From positions 11,125,959 through 11,189,958 of the forward strand of contig NC_080543.1 of NCBI RefSeq assembly GCF_028640845.1: a DNA stretch of 64,000 bases, read 5' to 3'. This DNA is from Ahaetulla prasina. Its lineage: Eukaryota > Chordata > Lepidosauria > Squamata > Colubridae. Shown piece after piece: positions 31,325-42,564 of this stretch; positions within the stretch are counted from its first letter, which is position 1; the number at the start of each line of letters is the position of its first letter. The translations under genes and the position numbers were made by a program. The notes beneath the pieces are model-generated. The model had not been told where the DNA came from and did not search any database. It saw only the letters and a program-made list of their open reading frames with translations.

Positions 31325-31810
31325 TTTTCTTTTTCTTTTTTTTAAAAATAATTTTTATTAAACTTTTCACTTTTAAAAACAAAATAAAGAAAAATACAAC
31401 AAAAAACAAAAACACATTAAAAACACATAACAGACATAACATTACATCATATGACAGTTAGAACAATCAATAAGTGGAACAACTTGCCTGCAGAAGTTGT
31501 GAATGCTCCAACACTGGAAATTTTTAAGAAAATGTTGGATAGCCATTTGTCTCAAATGGTATAGGGTTTCCTGCCTCGACAGGGGTTGGACTAGAAGACC
31601 TCCAAGGTCCCTTCCAACTCTCTTATTATATTATATTATATATTATTTTACAGCTTGCCGTATCGACATAAATATATATTCTCTGTTCTTATTCAATCTA
31701 TCCTCTACAATGCTTATATTTACATTGGTGTCTATTTACCAATCTGTCCTTATACGGTTAACACAATTCAGTTGTTTACACTTCCTAATTTTAACTTAAT
31801 TAGGTTAATC
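31325..31810 (-). mobile_element. L1 3' UTR fragment interrupted by CR1
   Basis: A T-rich poly(A) complement and 'ttttattaaacttttcac' at 31340-31440, continued at about 31645-31810, look like a reverse L1 3' end. Between them (31446-31640) is a forward CR1 3' UTR ending in a TTATA array. Confidence 0.5.
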
Positions 31811-32514
31811 TAATTGAATTTTCTAATTATATGCATTTGGGTGCACATTTCCCCAAATGTATGCCAAAGTGTTTATAATTTTGCCAACACTTTCCTTGCA
31901 TACAATGAATAATCTTCAAGAACATATGCCCTTTTTACATAAATAGGACTATCATCAAAGGACAAACTGTGCTAGAATTTGGAAAAGGGCAAATTTCAAA
32001 CGAGAGCTGCATTTTCATTGTTTGAACATTTCATACTAATTATGTTTGCACTCAGTGCAAACAATCCACATTTTTGTCCCTTATCGCTTGTCCTGTCCTC
32101 ACTTACGTATTAAAATCTGTGTGCAGCTCGACATGTAGCTAAACCCACCTATCCTCCAATAAAACAGACTGTGTGCGTAGATCCGAATGCTTCATTGAAA
32201 GAACAGGATATTGTAAAACTGGGGAAAATAGGGATATATAGAATGAGAATCAAATACACGATAGGCAGTACCGAGTTACTGCTGAACATAACAATTAATA
32301 AATACAAGCAATTTAAATCTCACCAGCGATGCTCTGTGTGTGAGATGTTTGTCCTTGGATGACCATGTGCCACGGATTAAGACGGATTTTTCTTTGTGGT
32401 TCTGCCTTCTCCAAATGCTAAAGAAAACGGAGTCTGGCTTCCCAGCATGCACTTGTTTTGAGAGCACGGGCTCATGGATAAAGGGGTTGGGTCAGCTTCA
32501 AACAATACACTTGG
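31811..32514. other. Unannotated DNA
   Basis: No gene, exon or repeat recognised in this AT-rich stretch. Confidence 0.5.
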
Positions 32515-32640
32515 TATTTGTCCCTCCAGCCACCAGATGGAGCTAGAGAGCAACAACAGTATATACAGATCGTATTGTTAGGGCATATTTGTCCCTCCGG
32601 CCACTAGATGGGGCTAGAGAGCAACAACAGTATATAAAAG
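32515..32640 (+). promoter_or_regulatory. Tandem pair of CTCF-like motifs
   Basis: A unit of about 65-70 bp is repeated: 'tttgtccctccagccaccag' (from 32516) and 'tttgtccctccggccactag' (from 32587), each ending in GCTAGAGAGCAACAACAGTA. Each unit holds a near match to the vertebrate CTCF core: CCACCAGATGGAGCTA (32531-32546) and CCACTAGATGGGGCTA (32601-32616), against CCACYAGRKGGCGCTA. Both deviate at the GGCGC position. Binding is inferred from the motif only. Confidence 0.5.
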
Positions 32641-32759
32641 TTATATACTGGGGCATGGCATCGCTAATCATTAGCAGCAAGTGATTCCAGATATCGATGG
32701 CTTCTTTGGAAAGCCAACTCTGATCAATCAATAATTTTTTATTTGCATTTATGTTCACT

Positions 32760-33180
32760 TCACAACGGTGTTACTAAGTTAAGAACCGCAGTGATTCACT
32801 TAATAACTGTGGCAAGAAAGGGTGTAGATTGGGGCCAAGCTCGCTTAACAGCTGTCTTGCTTAGCAACGGAAATTTGGGCTCAGTTATAGTGGTAGGTTG
32901 AGGCAGTTGTGAAATTCAATTTTTTTTTATTAACGGTTCTATGGGTGTGGCTTGGTGGGCGTGGCTTGGTGGGTGTGGCAGGGGGAGAATGCTGCAAATT
33001 CCCCATTCGCTCCCCGCTCCTGGGGGAAGGATATTGCAAAATCTCCATTCCCACCCCACTCTGGGGCCAGCCAGAGGTGGTATTTGCCGGTTCTCCAAAC
33101 TACTCAAAATTTCCGCTACCGGTTCTGCAGAACCTGTCGGAACCTGCTGGATTTCACCCCTGGGTTGAGGACTACCAGTG
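32760..33180 (+). mobile_element. TA-flanked MITE interrupted by hAT
   Basis: 'aacggtgttactaagttaag', 'gtgattcacttaataactgt' and 'cttagcaacggaaatttggg' precede the hAT insertion. The terminal 'ggttgaggactacc' resumes after it at 33163, so the hAT lies in the last 20 bases of the MITE. Confidence 0.75.
32904..33162 (+). mobile_element. hAT MITE
   Basis: Termini CAGTTGTGAAATTCAA and GGATTTCACCCCTG, exact 8-bp duplication GGTTGAGG (32896-32903, 33163-33170). The interior has 'gtggcttggtgggcgtggct' and 'ctccaaactactcaaaattt', shared with 16062, 45034 and 54877. Confidence 0.9.
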
Positions 33181-33387
33181 CCTTCAGGATAATTTCAAGG
33201 TGAATGAAATCCTCAGATGGTTCCTACTTTAACAAGTAACAAACAGATTGAGAGATCAAACCCACAAATCTGTTATTTGACAGAAGGGAACCTATAAGAA
33301 AGAATAGGCAAAACAGCCACTACCCTTCTCATCTCCTGCCTTAAGTAATATCTTCATAACGGTGGAACTGGTACTAATACCCTAATC

Positions 33388-33484
33388 CAGGGGTTCTCCA
33401 ACCTTGGCAACTTTAAGCCTGGTGGACTACAACTCCCAGAATTCCCCAGCCAGGCTTAAAGTTGTCAAGGTTGGAGAACCCCTG
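33388..33484. mobile_element. Foldback hAT MITE
   Basis: A nearly self-complementary element, CAGGGGTTCTCCAACC...GGTTGGAGAACCCCTG, with flanks CCCTAATC and CCTTAATC (one mismatch). A shorter relative of the palindrome at 45526. The interior matches the phrase 'ggtggactacaactcccaga'. Confidence 0.8.
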
Positions 33485-33537
33485 CCTTAATCCAATAAAA
33501 GTACCAATAAAGGAGAATATTTGTAACTTGAAATGCA

Positions 33538-34290
33538 GGGTCCTTGGTGCTCTCTGAGCTTGGTTGTTTTCTTTTTTTTTTTTAATTGAAAAAGTTTTAC
33601 AACAAACATATTTTTTTAAAAAAATTCCCCCTCTTCCCCCTCCCCCCTCCCCCCTCCCCTCCCCCGTTCTCCCCTCCCCCACTGAAGACTTCCCAGGGCA
33701 AAATACAGGGTATAACATCTAACAAGCATACACTAAAATACCACAAAAACCATAACCCATAATCCTTTCTCCACCATTGATCCCTTAATTCCCCTTTCCA
33801 ACAAATACACAAATACCATACATTACTATCACTCATAAGCTATTGGGTACTTTTTGGTCTGATACTTATTTTGAATATAATCAATCCATTTTCTCCATTC
33901 CGCTATATATCGTTCTTGTGAGTAGTCTTTCAAGTACGCAGAAAATTTTGCCATTTCTGCTGAATTTGAAACTTTAAGTGGCCATTCTTCAATTGTAGGC
34001 AGTTCTTCTTTCTTCCAATGTTGCGCCACCAAAAGTCTCGCTGCTGATATTTTCAATATTAATTTAGTCTCTATTACTGTACAATCCGTGATTATGCCTA
34101 GTAAAAACAGTTGTGGGGTAAACTTTATCTTCTTTTTCAAAATGTTCTGCATAATCCACCATATTTTAAGCCAAAACGATTTGATTTTTTTACAAGTCCA
34201 TGATCTTGGTTGTTTTCTTGTGGACATTTCATCACCCAACTAGGTAACGTCATCAGGTAGAACTGGCCCTGCTGCCAAACATTGTCGATT
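33538..34290 (+). mobile_element. Short repeat ('gggtccttggtgctctctga') split by L1
   Basis: The repeat seen at 8837 begins at about 33538, is interrupted by an L1 3' end at 33574-34204, and resumes 'gtggacatttcatcaccca' at 34220. Confidence 0.7.
33574..34204 (-). mobile_element. 5'-truncated L1 LINE (ORF2 C-terminus and 3' UTR)
   Basis: The insertion is bounded by a 15-bp target duplication CTTGGTTGTTTTCTT (33559-33573, 34205-34219) with the poly(T) at the left, as expected for a minus-strand L1. The minus frame 33829-34239 contains KFTPQLFLLGIITDCTVIET, ISAARLLVAQHWKKEELPT and EWRKWIDYIQNKYQ, the C-terminal end of L1 ORF2p, then a stop and a pyrimidine-rich (on plus) 3' UTR. Confidence 0.9.
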
Positions 34291-34703
34291 TTTTTATTCT
34301 TTAAATCATATTCTTCTAATTTGAACTATACATGTATTCATCTCTTTTATTTTCTGGTTTAGACATATCTCCCATCTGGCTCCGAGGCTTCTGAGCAAAA
34401 CTCTTCCATTGGCTAGATAAAGGGATTAGAATATTTTTTTAAATGGCAGTGCGGGGGATGGGACGGGATGGACACTTGACCTCCAAAATCTTTCCTGATT
34501 AATCTTATCTTAAGCTTCTCTATCCCAGCCTTTTGAACTCTTCTATTCTTGGGGCACTTCAGTATTTATCAGCTCCTGATAAAGATGCCTGGTTAGGAAT
34601 GTATTTTATTGTAATGCACTTATATACAATGACTTTAAATGGTCATTACTTTGTTCTCATTCAGGTTTTTTTTTGGGATGATTAGGATATTTCTTTTTTA
34701 TGG
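34291..34703. other. Unannotated DNA
   Basis: No feature recognised. Confidence 0.45.
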
Positions 34704-35147
34704 TTTCCTTCCTTCCTTCCTTCCTTCCTTCCTTCCTTCCTTCCTTCCTTCCTTCCTTCCTTCCTTCCTTCCTCTTTCCCTCCCTCCTTCCTTCTCTCCT
34801 TTCTCAATTGCTCCCTTCCTCCTTCCCTCCCTCCCCCTTCTTCCTGTCCCTCTCTCATTCCTAACTTCCTTCTCCTTCCTTCCTTTTCTTTTCCTCTTTT
34901 CCTCCCCTTCTTTCCTCCTCTCTCCTTTCTTCCTTCCCTCCCTCCTTCCTTCCATCCTTTTTCAATTGTTCCCTTCCTCCTTCTGTCCTCCCTCCCTCCC
35001 CTTCTCCTTCCTTCCTTCCTTCCTGCCTTCCTTCCTTCCTTCCTTCTTCCCCCCTCTCTCTCCTTCCTTCCTCCCTCCCTCCCTCCCTTTTTTCTCACTT
35101 TCCCCCTTCCTCTTTTCCTCCTTCCTTCAATCCTTCCTTCCCTTATT
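34704..35147 (+). repeat. Long CTTC/CCCT pyrimidine microsatellite
   Basis: Begins with a pure CTTC array (34704-34770) and continues as imperfect CCTTCC/CCCTCC repeats for over 400 bp. The strand asymmetry is almost complete, so an intramolecular triplex is possible. Open frames (polyPS/LPSF and polyRKEG) are repeat artefacts. Confidence 0.9.
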
Positions 35148-35170
35148 TTTGATATATTGTTAACTTAAAA

Positions 35171-35236
35171 CAGTGGTTCTCAAAACCCGCAACTTTAAGA
35201 GGAATGGCCTTCATCTTCTAAAATTCCCAGAATTCC

Positions 35237-35273
<37 letters not shown>

Positions 35274-35345
35274 ATTTCATTTCTTTGAAATTCTGGAACT
35301 TGAAGTCCATACATTTTAAAGCCTCTGTGGTTGAGAAACGCTGGC
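35171..35345. mobile_element. Foldback hAT-like element with (CCAG)n expansion
   Basis: Termini CAGTGGTTCTCAAAAC and GTTGAGAAACGCTG pair with each other. The central CCAG array (35239-35271) is an expansion of the 'ccccagccagc' core found in the related foldback elements. Confidence 0.65.
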
Positions 35346-35505
35346 TGGAAGCCCCAATTTCCCTGCATCTCCTGCATCGCATACTATAAACGCAAGAAAC
35401 TCATTTCTTAACAACATTATTTCTTGTTGAAAAGGATATAATCTAACATCTATTGACATTTTTGGTTTTCATAAACACATATCTTCCTTTTCAATTCAGC
35501 TGTTA

Positions 35506-38500
35506 ATTTATTTATTTATTTATTTAATCATATTTATATACCGCCCTATCTCCCGAGGGACTCAGGGCGGTTCACAGGCGCTTAAAAACATATAAATACA
35601 GAATAAAAACAATTAAAAAACTTATTTTAAAGCCCGTTAATTAAAATATACCAATAAAACCCAATTAAAACCCAGAAATTTAAAATCTAGCTCAGTCCTG
35701 CACAATTAAATAAGTATGTTTTAAGCCCGCGGCGGAAGGTCCGAAGGTCCGGAAGCTGACGGAGTCCGGGGGGTAGTTCGTTCCAAAGGGTGGGAGCCCC
35801 CACAGAGAAGGCCCTTCCCCTGGGCGTCGCCAGACGACATTGCCTCGCTGACGGCACCCTGAGGAGACCCTCTCTGTGAGAGCGCACGGGTCGGTGAGAG
35901 GTATTCGGTAGCAGTAGGCGGTCCCGTAAATAACCCGGCCCAATGCCATGGAGCGCTTTAAAGGTGGTCACCAAGACCTTGAAGCGCACCCGGAAGGCCA
36001 CAGGTAGCCAGTGCAGTCTGCGCAGGATGGGTGTTATACGGGAGCCACGAGGGGCTCCATCTATCACCCGCGCAGCTGCATTCTGGACTAACTGCAGCCT
36101 CCGGATGCCCTTCAAGGGGAGCCCCATGTAGAGAGCATTGCAGTAATCCAGGCGAGACGTCACGAGCGCGTGAGTGACCGTGCATAGGCATCCCGGTCCA
36201 GAAAGGCGCAACTGGCGTACCAGGCGAACCTGGTAGAACGCTCTCCTGGAGACGGCCGTCAAATGGTCTTCTAGAGACAGCCGTCATCCAGGAGGACGCC
36301 TAAGTTGCGGACCTCTCCATGGGGGCCAATGACTCGCCACCGATGCTCAGCCGCGGATTAAGCTGACTGTACCGGGATGCCGGCATCCACAGCCACTCTG
36401 TCTTGGCGGGATTGAGCTTGAGCCTGTTTCTCCCCATCCAGACCCGTCGGCCTCCAGACACCGGGACAGCACTTGATAACCGTTGGGGTGGTCCGTGTAG
36501 AAAAGTACAGCTGGGTGTCATCCGCATACAGCTGGTACTTCACACCAAACCACTGATGATCTCACCCAGCGGCTTCATGTAGATGTTAAACAGAAGGCGA
36601 GAGGATCGACCCTGCGGCACCCCACAAGTGAGGCGCCTCGGAGCCGACCTCTGCCCCCTGTCAACACAGACTGCGACCGGTCGGAGAGATAGGAGGAGAA
36701 CCACCGATAAACGGTGCCTCCCACTCCCAATCCCTCCAACCGGCGCAGCAGGATACCATGGTCGATGGTATCGAAAGCCGCTGAGAGGTCTAATAGGACC
36801 AGGGCAGAGGAGCAACCCCTATCCCTGGCCCTCCAGAGATCATCCACCAACGCGACCAAAGCCGTCTCTGTGCTGTAACCGGGCCGGAAACCGGACTGGA
36901 ACGGGTCTAGATAGACAGCTTCATCCAGGTGCAAGGGAAACTGATATGCCACCATACTCTCTACAACCTTCGCCGCAAAGCGAAGGTTGGAGACCGGACG
37001 ATAGTTACCTAAAACAGCCGGGTCCAGGGAAGGCTTCTTAAGGAGGGGCCTCACCACCGCCTCTTTCAAGGCGGCCGGGAAGACACCCTCCACCAAAGAA
37101 GCGATCGTAATCGCCTGGAGCCAGCCTCGTGTGACCTCCCGAGTGGCCAGCACCAGCCAGGAGGGGCACGGGTCCAGTAAACATGTGGTGGCATTCAGCC
37201 TACCCAGCAACCTGTCCATGTCCTCAGGAGCCACAGGGTCAAACTCATCCCAAACAATATCGCCAAGACCACCCTCGAGCATCTCACCCGCATCACCGCA
37301 ATCTTGGTCCAACCCATCCCGAAGCTGAACGATTTTATCGTATAGATAACCGTTAAACTCCTCAGCACGTCCCTGCAACGGGTCATCCCGCTCCCCCTGG
37401 TGTAGGAGGGAGCGAGTCACCCGAAACAGGGCGGCTGGGCGGTTATCTGCCGATGCAATGAGGGAGGAGGCGTAGCTACGCCTCGCTTCCCTCAATGCCA
37501 CTAGGTAAGTCCTAGTATAGGACTTCACTAGTGTCCGATCAGCTTCCGAACGGCTAGACCTCCAGGAGCTCTCTAGGCGTCTTCTCCGGCGCTTCATCCC
37601 TCTCAGCTCCTCGGAGAACCAAGGAGCCGGTTGGGACCTGCGCCGGGTCAGAGGCCGCAAAGGCACGACACGGTCTAAGGCCCCCGCCGCGGCCCGTTCC
37701 CAGGCCGCCACAAGTTCCTCAGCCGAGCCGTGAGCCAGACCCTCAGGAAACGGCCCAAGCTCCGTCCGGAACCCGTCAGGGTCCATCAGGCGCCTGGGGC
37801 GGAACCAACGTATCGGCTCCGCCTCCCTGCGGTGGTGAATGGCGGTCAGAAAGTCTAGGCAAAGAAGAGAGTGATCTGACCATGACAAAGGTTCAATGAC
37901 TATTTCCTTTAAGTCCAGATCTCTCAACCACTGACCAGAGAGAAAAATCAGGTCCAGAGTGCCACCCCCAATGTGAGTAGGGCCATCAACTACTTGGGTC
38001 AGGTCCAAGGCCGTCATGGAAGCCGTGAACTCCCGAGCTGCCGTCGATGATGAGCCGGAAGATGGCAAGTTAAAGTCCCCCATGACTAAGAGTCTGGGGG
38101 TCTCAACTGCCACCCCAGCCAGCATCTCCAGGAGCTCGGGCAGGGCAGCTGTCACGCAGCAAGGAGCCAGGTACGTGATCAGCAAGCCCATCTGACACCT
38201 ACGACCCCATCTCACAAAGAGGGATTCACACCCGGCAATCTAAGGTACAGTGGTCTCCCTCGGCTCTAGACTCTCTCTAATCACAACCGCCACCCCCCCA
38301 CCCCTACCCTGGGCCCTCGGCTGATGGAATGCATGGAAACCCGGCGGGCACATCTCTACAAGGGGCACGCCCCCTTCAGTGCCCAACCAGGTCTCCGTAA
38401 TGCCCATAAGGTCCGCGGAACCCCCCTGTATAAGATCACAAACAAGGGGGGCTTTGTTCACCACGGACCGAGCATTGCACAACATCAACCGAAGGCCCAG

Positions 38501-39335
38501 GCTCTGAGGATCCTGACCATCCGGGGAACGGGAAAAGTCCAAGGGGTCGGAGCGCGTGATCGCTTTGAGGCATCGAGCACGCGCTCCCGGAACTTGATAT
38601 GACCCCTCGCTTCCGCCATACCTGCCCCTCCCACTTACCGTGTCAATAGGACCACCCTCACAGATAGGAACAAACTCCTCCCCCATAACCTCCGAACCTG
38701 ATAGTAAAAAACCGCCGCGAGCATGTGCAGGAACTGGCCCCCTACCCGACGGGTTACCCCCATTACCCGCCCCTACCCTCCCACCCCTTAAAAATTCCCT
38801 CTCTAAAAAACCCCACAAGCTCTTCTTCTTCGCATGCCACCTCTGTGGGTCCCAAGACCCGTCATGGAGGCCGGCCCTCGATAATGAGGAGGGCCATTCC
38901 TGCGAGGCGGGGGCACCTCGCAGACGCAAGAGTTCACAAGCAGTATAATGCGTAGCAGCTGAGACTAAGAATCGGCAAAGTAGAGGCTCCATCTCCGAAT
39001 GGCAAGATGATGACAGATGGTACTAGTCCAGAATGAAGGCAAACAAAGAATGGAACAGCAATTAGCACCGAATGACAGTCTAGGTGGTATTCTGTCCGGT
39101 GCATAGTCCAAACATCCTGGAACCGGGGGTGAGGGGAAATGGCATTCCAGTCGCTGGCCACGTCTTCCTCCGTCCTCCTCTGTCCCCAAATAACTCCCTT
39201 GTCCCCCCCCAAGGGGTCCTAATAGGACCAAAAACGGCCATAGAAGTCTCAAAAAGGCCGAGGGGGGCATGGGTGATGTTAAAATAGTCACAGTCACAGA
39301 CTGTGTTAATAACAGTACTGGAAGCCAGCATGCCA
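35506..39335 (-). mobile_element. Near full-length L2 LINE (defective)
   Basis: The minus strand runs from a 5' region near 39335 through endonuclease and reverse-transcriptase coding sequence to a 3' UTR and tail. The 3' end on the plus strand shows a TTTA array (35508-35526), then ATATACCGCCCTATCTCCCG and 'gggactcagggcggttcaca', the family's terminus. It is the longest L2 in the window, roughly the length expected for a complete element. Frameshifts and a stop make it non-functional. The exact 5' end and target duplication were not established. Confidence 0.9.
35687..38992 (-). pseudogene. L2 polyprotein (endonuclease + reverse transcriptase), broken
   Basis: Read on the minus strand. The first open frame (38992-38243) ends with the endonuclease N-terminus, LRLMLCNARSVVNKAPLVCD and MGITETWL. 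An in-frame TAG at 38240-38242 interrupts it, and the same frame then continues uninterrupted to 36575. That part has LLVMGDFNLPS and WSDHSLLCLDF (endonuclease), NYRPVSNLRFAAKVVESMVA, FQSGFRPGYSTETALVALVD and ALVLLDLSAAFDTIDHGILL (RT palm). A frameshift near 36590 and further ones near 36530 and 36290 break the YADD region (KYQLYADDTQLYFS, about 36543-36500). The C-terminal frame 36262-35687 has LVTSRLDYCNALYMGLPLKG and RAFSVGAPTLWNELPPGLRQ. One stop plus about three frameshifts means it makes no functional protein. Confidence 0.9.
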
Positions 39336-39360
39336 AAGACTGTTCCAGATTACAATGGAT

Positions 39361-39585
39361 TGGGGATGTTTTGCTTTCCAGCTTGCTTGGAATCCGTATA
39401 GTATTATTTAATAAGGATTTAGCCAGCCGCTGGTAATCAGAGTCAGACCCTGGTCCAACTATTTACTAGCAAGCATTTCTCCCCTTCCCATGGGTCTACC
39501 CAACCTCGGTTGGGTAATGCAAGGGGTTTAGCCAAGAGCTTTCTACATCTGGAGCAGATGTTCCATAGAATAGAGAACACAGACT
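39361..39585. other. Unannotated DNA before a CR1 fragment
   Basis: No feature recognised. A short reverse CR1 3' UTR phrase ('cagagtcggaagggatcttg') follows at 39586-39621 and resumes after the hAT insertion at 40343. Confidence 0.45.
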
Positions 39586-39621
39586 AACAGAGTCGGAAGG
39601 GATCTTGGAGGTCTTCTAGTC

Positions 39622-40342
39622 CAGCGGTCACCAACCGGTGGTCTGTAGACCACTGGTGGTCCACAAGAAAATTTTGGTGGTCCGCAGAAAAATTATTTGC
39701 ATTTTTATTATTGCACTAAATCAGGGATCCTCAAACAAAAGGCCTGGGATGGATATAAGCAGTGAACGTTAGTGTTGCTGCAGAGAGTCTCCCCCTTCGG
39801 GGTCTTTTTTGTGTGGGTTGGAGGGGGGCAGAAATTCTGGCTTGGGGTCTGCTTCAGCCTCCTGGTGTGGGGCTTTGGGCGAAGGCTGGAGGGAAGCACC
39901 ACTGGTGGCGAAGAGCCGGAGGGCCTTTTTCTAGTGGGACTGCATCATGGCCAGAAACTGGCTGACCATCTCAGCCCGCTGAGCCTCCAGGTGCCGGTAC
40001 CTGGCCTTGCACTCCCGCAGGTCTTCCCTCTGCTTGGAAAGCCTATGCTCGTAGTCCTCAGTGAGGTGCTTCTGCTGAGCCTCCTTGTCGGTCAGATCTA
40101 ATTTGAACTGATCTGTTTTGCCAACTCTTTCTCATGATGGCTGCTTAGCTCCAACAACTGCTTCTTGTTGGGGCCCTAAGGAGCCCGGGTGGGGAGGCGA
40201 GGAGTTGGCCATGCCCACCCAGTCACATGACCACCTAGCCACGCCCACCCAGCCAGTCATTAGGCAGATCATATTAGTGGTCCGCAGGATTTAAAATTAT
40301 GAACTTAGTGGTCCCTGAGGTCCGAAAGGTTGGGGACCCCTG
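39622..40342 (-). mobile_element. Cargo-carrying hAT element (Pack-hAT), copy 1
   Basis: Termini CAGCGGTCACCAACC and GGTTGGGGACCCCTG, exact 8-bp duplication TTCTAGTC (39614-39621, 40343-40350). The outer 100 bp on each side match the small MITEs at 13039 and 42565. The centre (about 39730-40190) is unrelated to any transposon and on the minus strand resembles a host gene end. It shows an acceptor-like CTCCTTAG, then coding phrases KKQLLELSSHHEKELAKQ, DKEAQQKHLTEDYEHRLSKQ, EDLRECKARYRHLEAQRAEM, KPEFLPPSNPHKKDPEGGDS and a stop after LQQH. The composition is that of a coiled-coil protein C-terminus; a centrosomal protein such as centrobin is a guess. A frameshift near AKQ/FKLDL and an internal stop show it is not a functional gene. 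Confidence 0.85.
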
Positions 40343-40619
40343 TTCTAGTCCACCCCTCTGCTCAAGAATGGATCTGTCATGTGACTGAGTGGGCGTGGCC
40401 AACTTGATGTCATTCACAGCAAGGTGCCGCCCCACCAAGCCAAGCCACACCCACCAAGCCACGCCCAGCAGTAGAAAAATTTAATCCCACCACTGGATCC
40501 GTCCCACTGATCCCCGATTTCGTGGCCTGGTTGCATGGAGATGAACTCTGCAAGTTAGAAACGGCGTTAATGCAATTGAGTTCAGGTAGACCTCAATTTA
40601 CACCACATGTGTAAATGGG
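40343..40619. other. CR1 tail, hAT remnant and unannotated DNA
   Basis: 40343-40370 continues the CR1 fragment. 40395-40495 is the end of a hAT of the CAGTGGTGGGATT family in reverse ('ttaatcccaccactgg'). Confidence 0.5.
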
Positions 40620-41151
40620 TGTTGTGCCTCGTCCTCCCTCCTCTCCTCAGCCGGGCCCCTCCCATCTCCACCCGGGCCTGTTATCAGACTCCGAGTCTGA
40701 TAATGAAGATGAACGGCCTGTCATGCCTCCAGCCCCTGGCCCTGGCCCGATAAACTTCACTCCTACAGCGTGTGGGCAGGAAGCCAGCCACATGCTGGAA
40801 TTACTGACAGCAGATCCATCTGAAGAGAATTCAAAGTGGGAGGATCCTTGCTTCCGGAGATCTGAGAGGCAACGCCAGCAGAAGGAAGGGAGGGGCAGGC
40901 CTGGATAAATGCTGAGTCATGGAGCCACACCCCACAGCCTATATAAAGGACCTGCTTTTGGCATTCCAACCTTGAGTCAAGCAAAGTCTCATCTAGTTTC
41001 CTGATATCGGACTCTATCACTGAAGTCACAACTTGGACTCCTGCCTGCCCTGATAAACCTCGAAGGAATTTGGCAAGCTGCAGGGGCTTCGTTGCCACGT
41101 TTGATAGGGACTTCCTTAACCCGGTCGTCGGAGGGGGAGTGGGACACGACA
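40620..41151 (+). mobile_element. Solo LTR, family A
   Basis: TGTTGTGCCTCGTCC...GGGACACGACA, flanks ATGGG (40615-40619) and ATGGA (41152-41156), four of five matching. TATA-like GCCTATATAAAGG at about 40938. The U3-like part is more diverged than in the other copies. Confidence 0.8.
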
Positions 41152-41884
41152 ATGGATTTGCTTAATGACCGCCCCATTTGCATTACGAACATGGCATTTG
41201 CTTTCTGACTGGGACATTCCGGTCATAAGATCAGTTGGCTAGAATCAGAAAGACTAGTTTAGTGATAGATCGTCATGGAGAAAATCTACCTTTGTGGTTG
41301 GTAGGAGTGAAAACAAGTCGATAGCACATCATCAACCCCCAAACAGAATTAGAAATAAAAACAATCTGTGCTGCTATGAACTGAAGTCCAAGGTGGTTTG
41401 TACGGTCAGGGGGTCACTTTTTTTCAGTGTCATTGTGGCTTTGAGCGGTTGCTGGACGAATGCTTGTGTTGTCTCTAGTTCGGGTCTGAGCCTGGTGCCA
41501 AAGCCGCTGTAGAACTGCAAACACAAGGTGCAGGTTTTGTTTCCTCTTATTGAAATGCTTCAGCGAAAGGGGCCCCAGCCAGCAAAATGCCAGGACCCAG
41601 AACAAAGAACTCAACAAGCTTTTATACAGTTTTTCAAGGCCGGATCAACAAACATTGTCTAATAGGCATTCTGAATATTATCTAAGGGGTCCTTTATTGG
41701 CTATGTGCCATCTGTATTTCTAAGTCCTAACTAATAAGTACTTCAAAAGTTATCTAAGAAGTATTCCGTTGGCTCTATTTCAACCCTATTTCTAAAAGTT
41801 AACTAACAGGCATCCTAGAAGACTTTTAGCAAGTCTTCTATTGGCTCTGTCTTAGCCCTATCTCTTATTTTAGCAATATGTCTT

Positions 41885-42523
41885 AATAGAATAGAATAGA
41901 ATAGAATAGAATAGAATAGAATAGAATAGAATAGAATAGAATAATCAGTGTTGCTATTCAGTAGGTTCTGACAGGTTTTGGAGAACCGGTAGCGGAAATT
42001 TTAACTAGTTCAGAGAACCGGTAAATACCACCTTTGGCTGGCTCCAGAGTGGTGTGGGAATGGAGATTTTGCAGTATCCTTCCCCTGCCATGCTCACCAA
42101 GCCACGCCCACCAAGCCACACCACGCCCACCAAGTCATGCCCACAGAACCGATAGTAAAAAAGAATTAAATTCCATCACAGAGTAGAGTAGAATAGAATA
42201 GAATAGAATAGAATAGAATAACAGAGTTGGGAGGGACCTTAGAGGTCTTCTAGTCCAACCCCCTGCTTAGGCAGGAAACCCTATACCACTTCAGACAAAT
42301 GGTTATCCAACATCTTCTTAAAAACTTCCAGTGTTGGAGCATTCAAAACTTCTGGAGGCAAGTTGTTCCACTGGTTAATTGTTTTAACTGTCAGGAAATT
42401 TCTCCTTAGTTCTAAGTTGCTTCTTTCCTTGATCAGTTTCCACCCATTGCTTCTTGTTCTACCCTCAGGTGCTTTGGAGAACAGCCCGACTCCCACTTCT
42501 TTGTGGCAACCCCTGAGATATTG
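41885..42523 (-). mobile_element. CR1 3' UTR with AATAG tail, inserted in the LTR
   Basis: Bounded by an exact 8-bp duplication TATGTCTT (41877-41884, 42524-42531). The tail is an AATAG array (41885-41943 and 42181-42220), split by a degenerate hAT (about 41946-42178). The body has 'gaggtcttctagtccaaccc', 'cagtgttggagcattcaaaa' and ends 5' at 'cccctgagatattg'. Confidence 0.85.
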
Positions 42524-42564
42524 TATGTCTTGTATGATGTGCCTGACAGTCTTGTTTTCTAAAG

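Noticed and set aside
34639..35163. Open frames rich in PSFLPSFL (+) and GRKEGRK (-)
   Set aside because: Artefacts of a CTTC/CCCT microsatellite.
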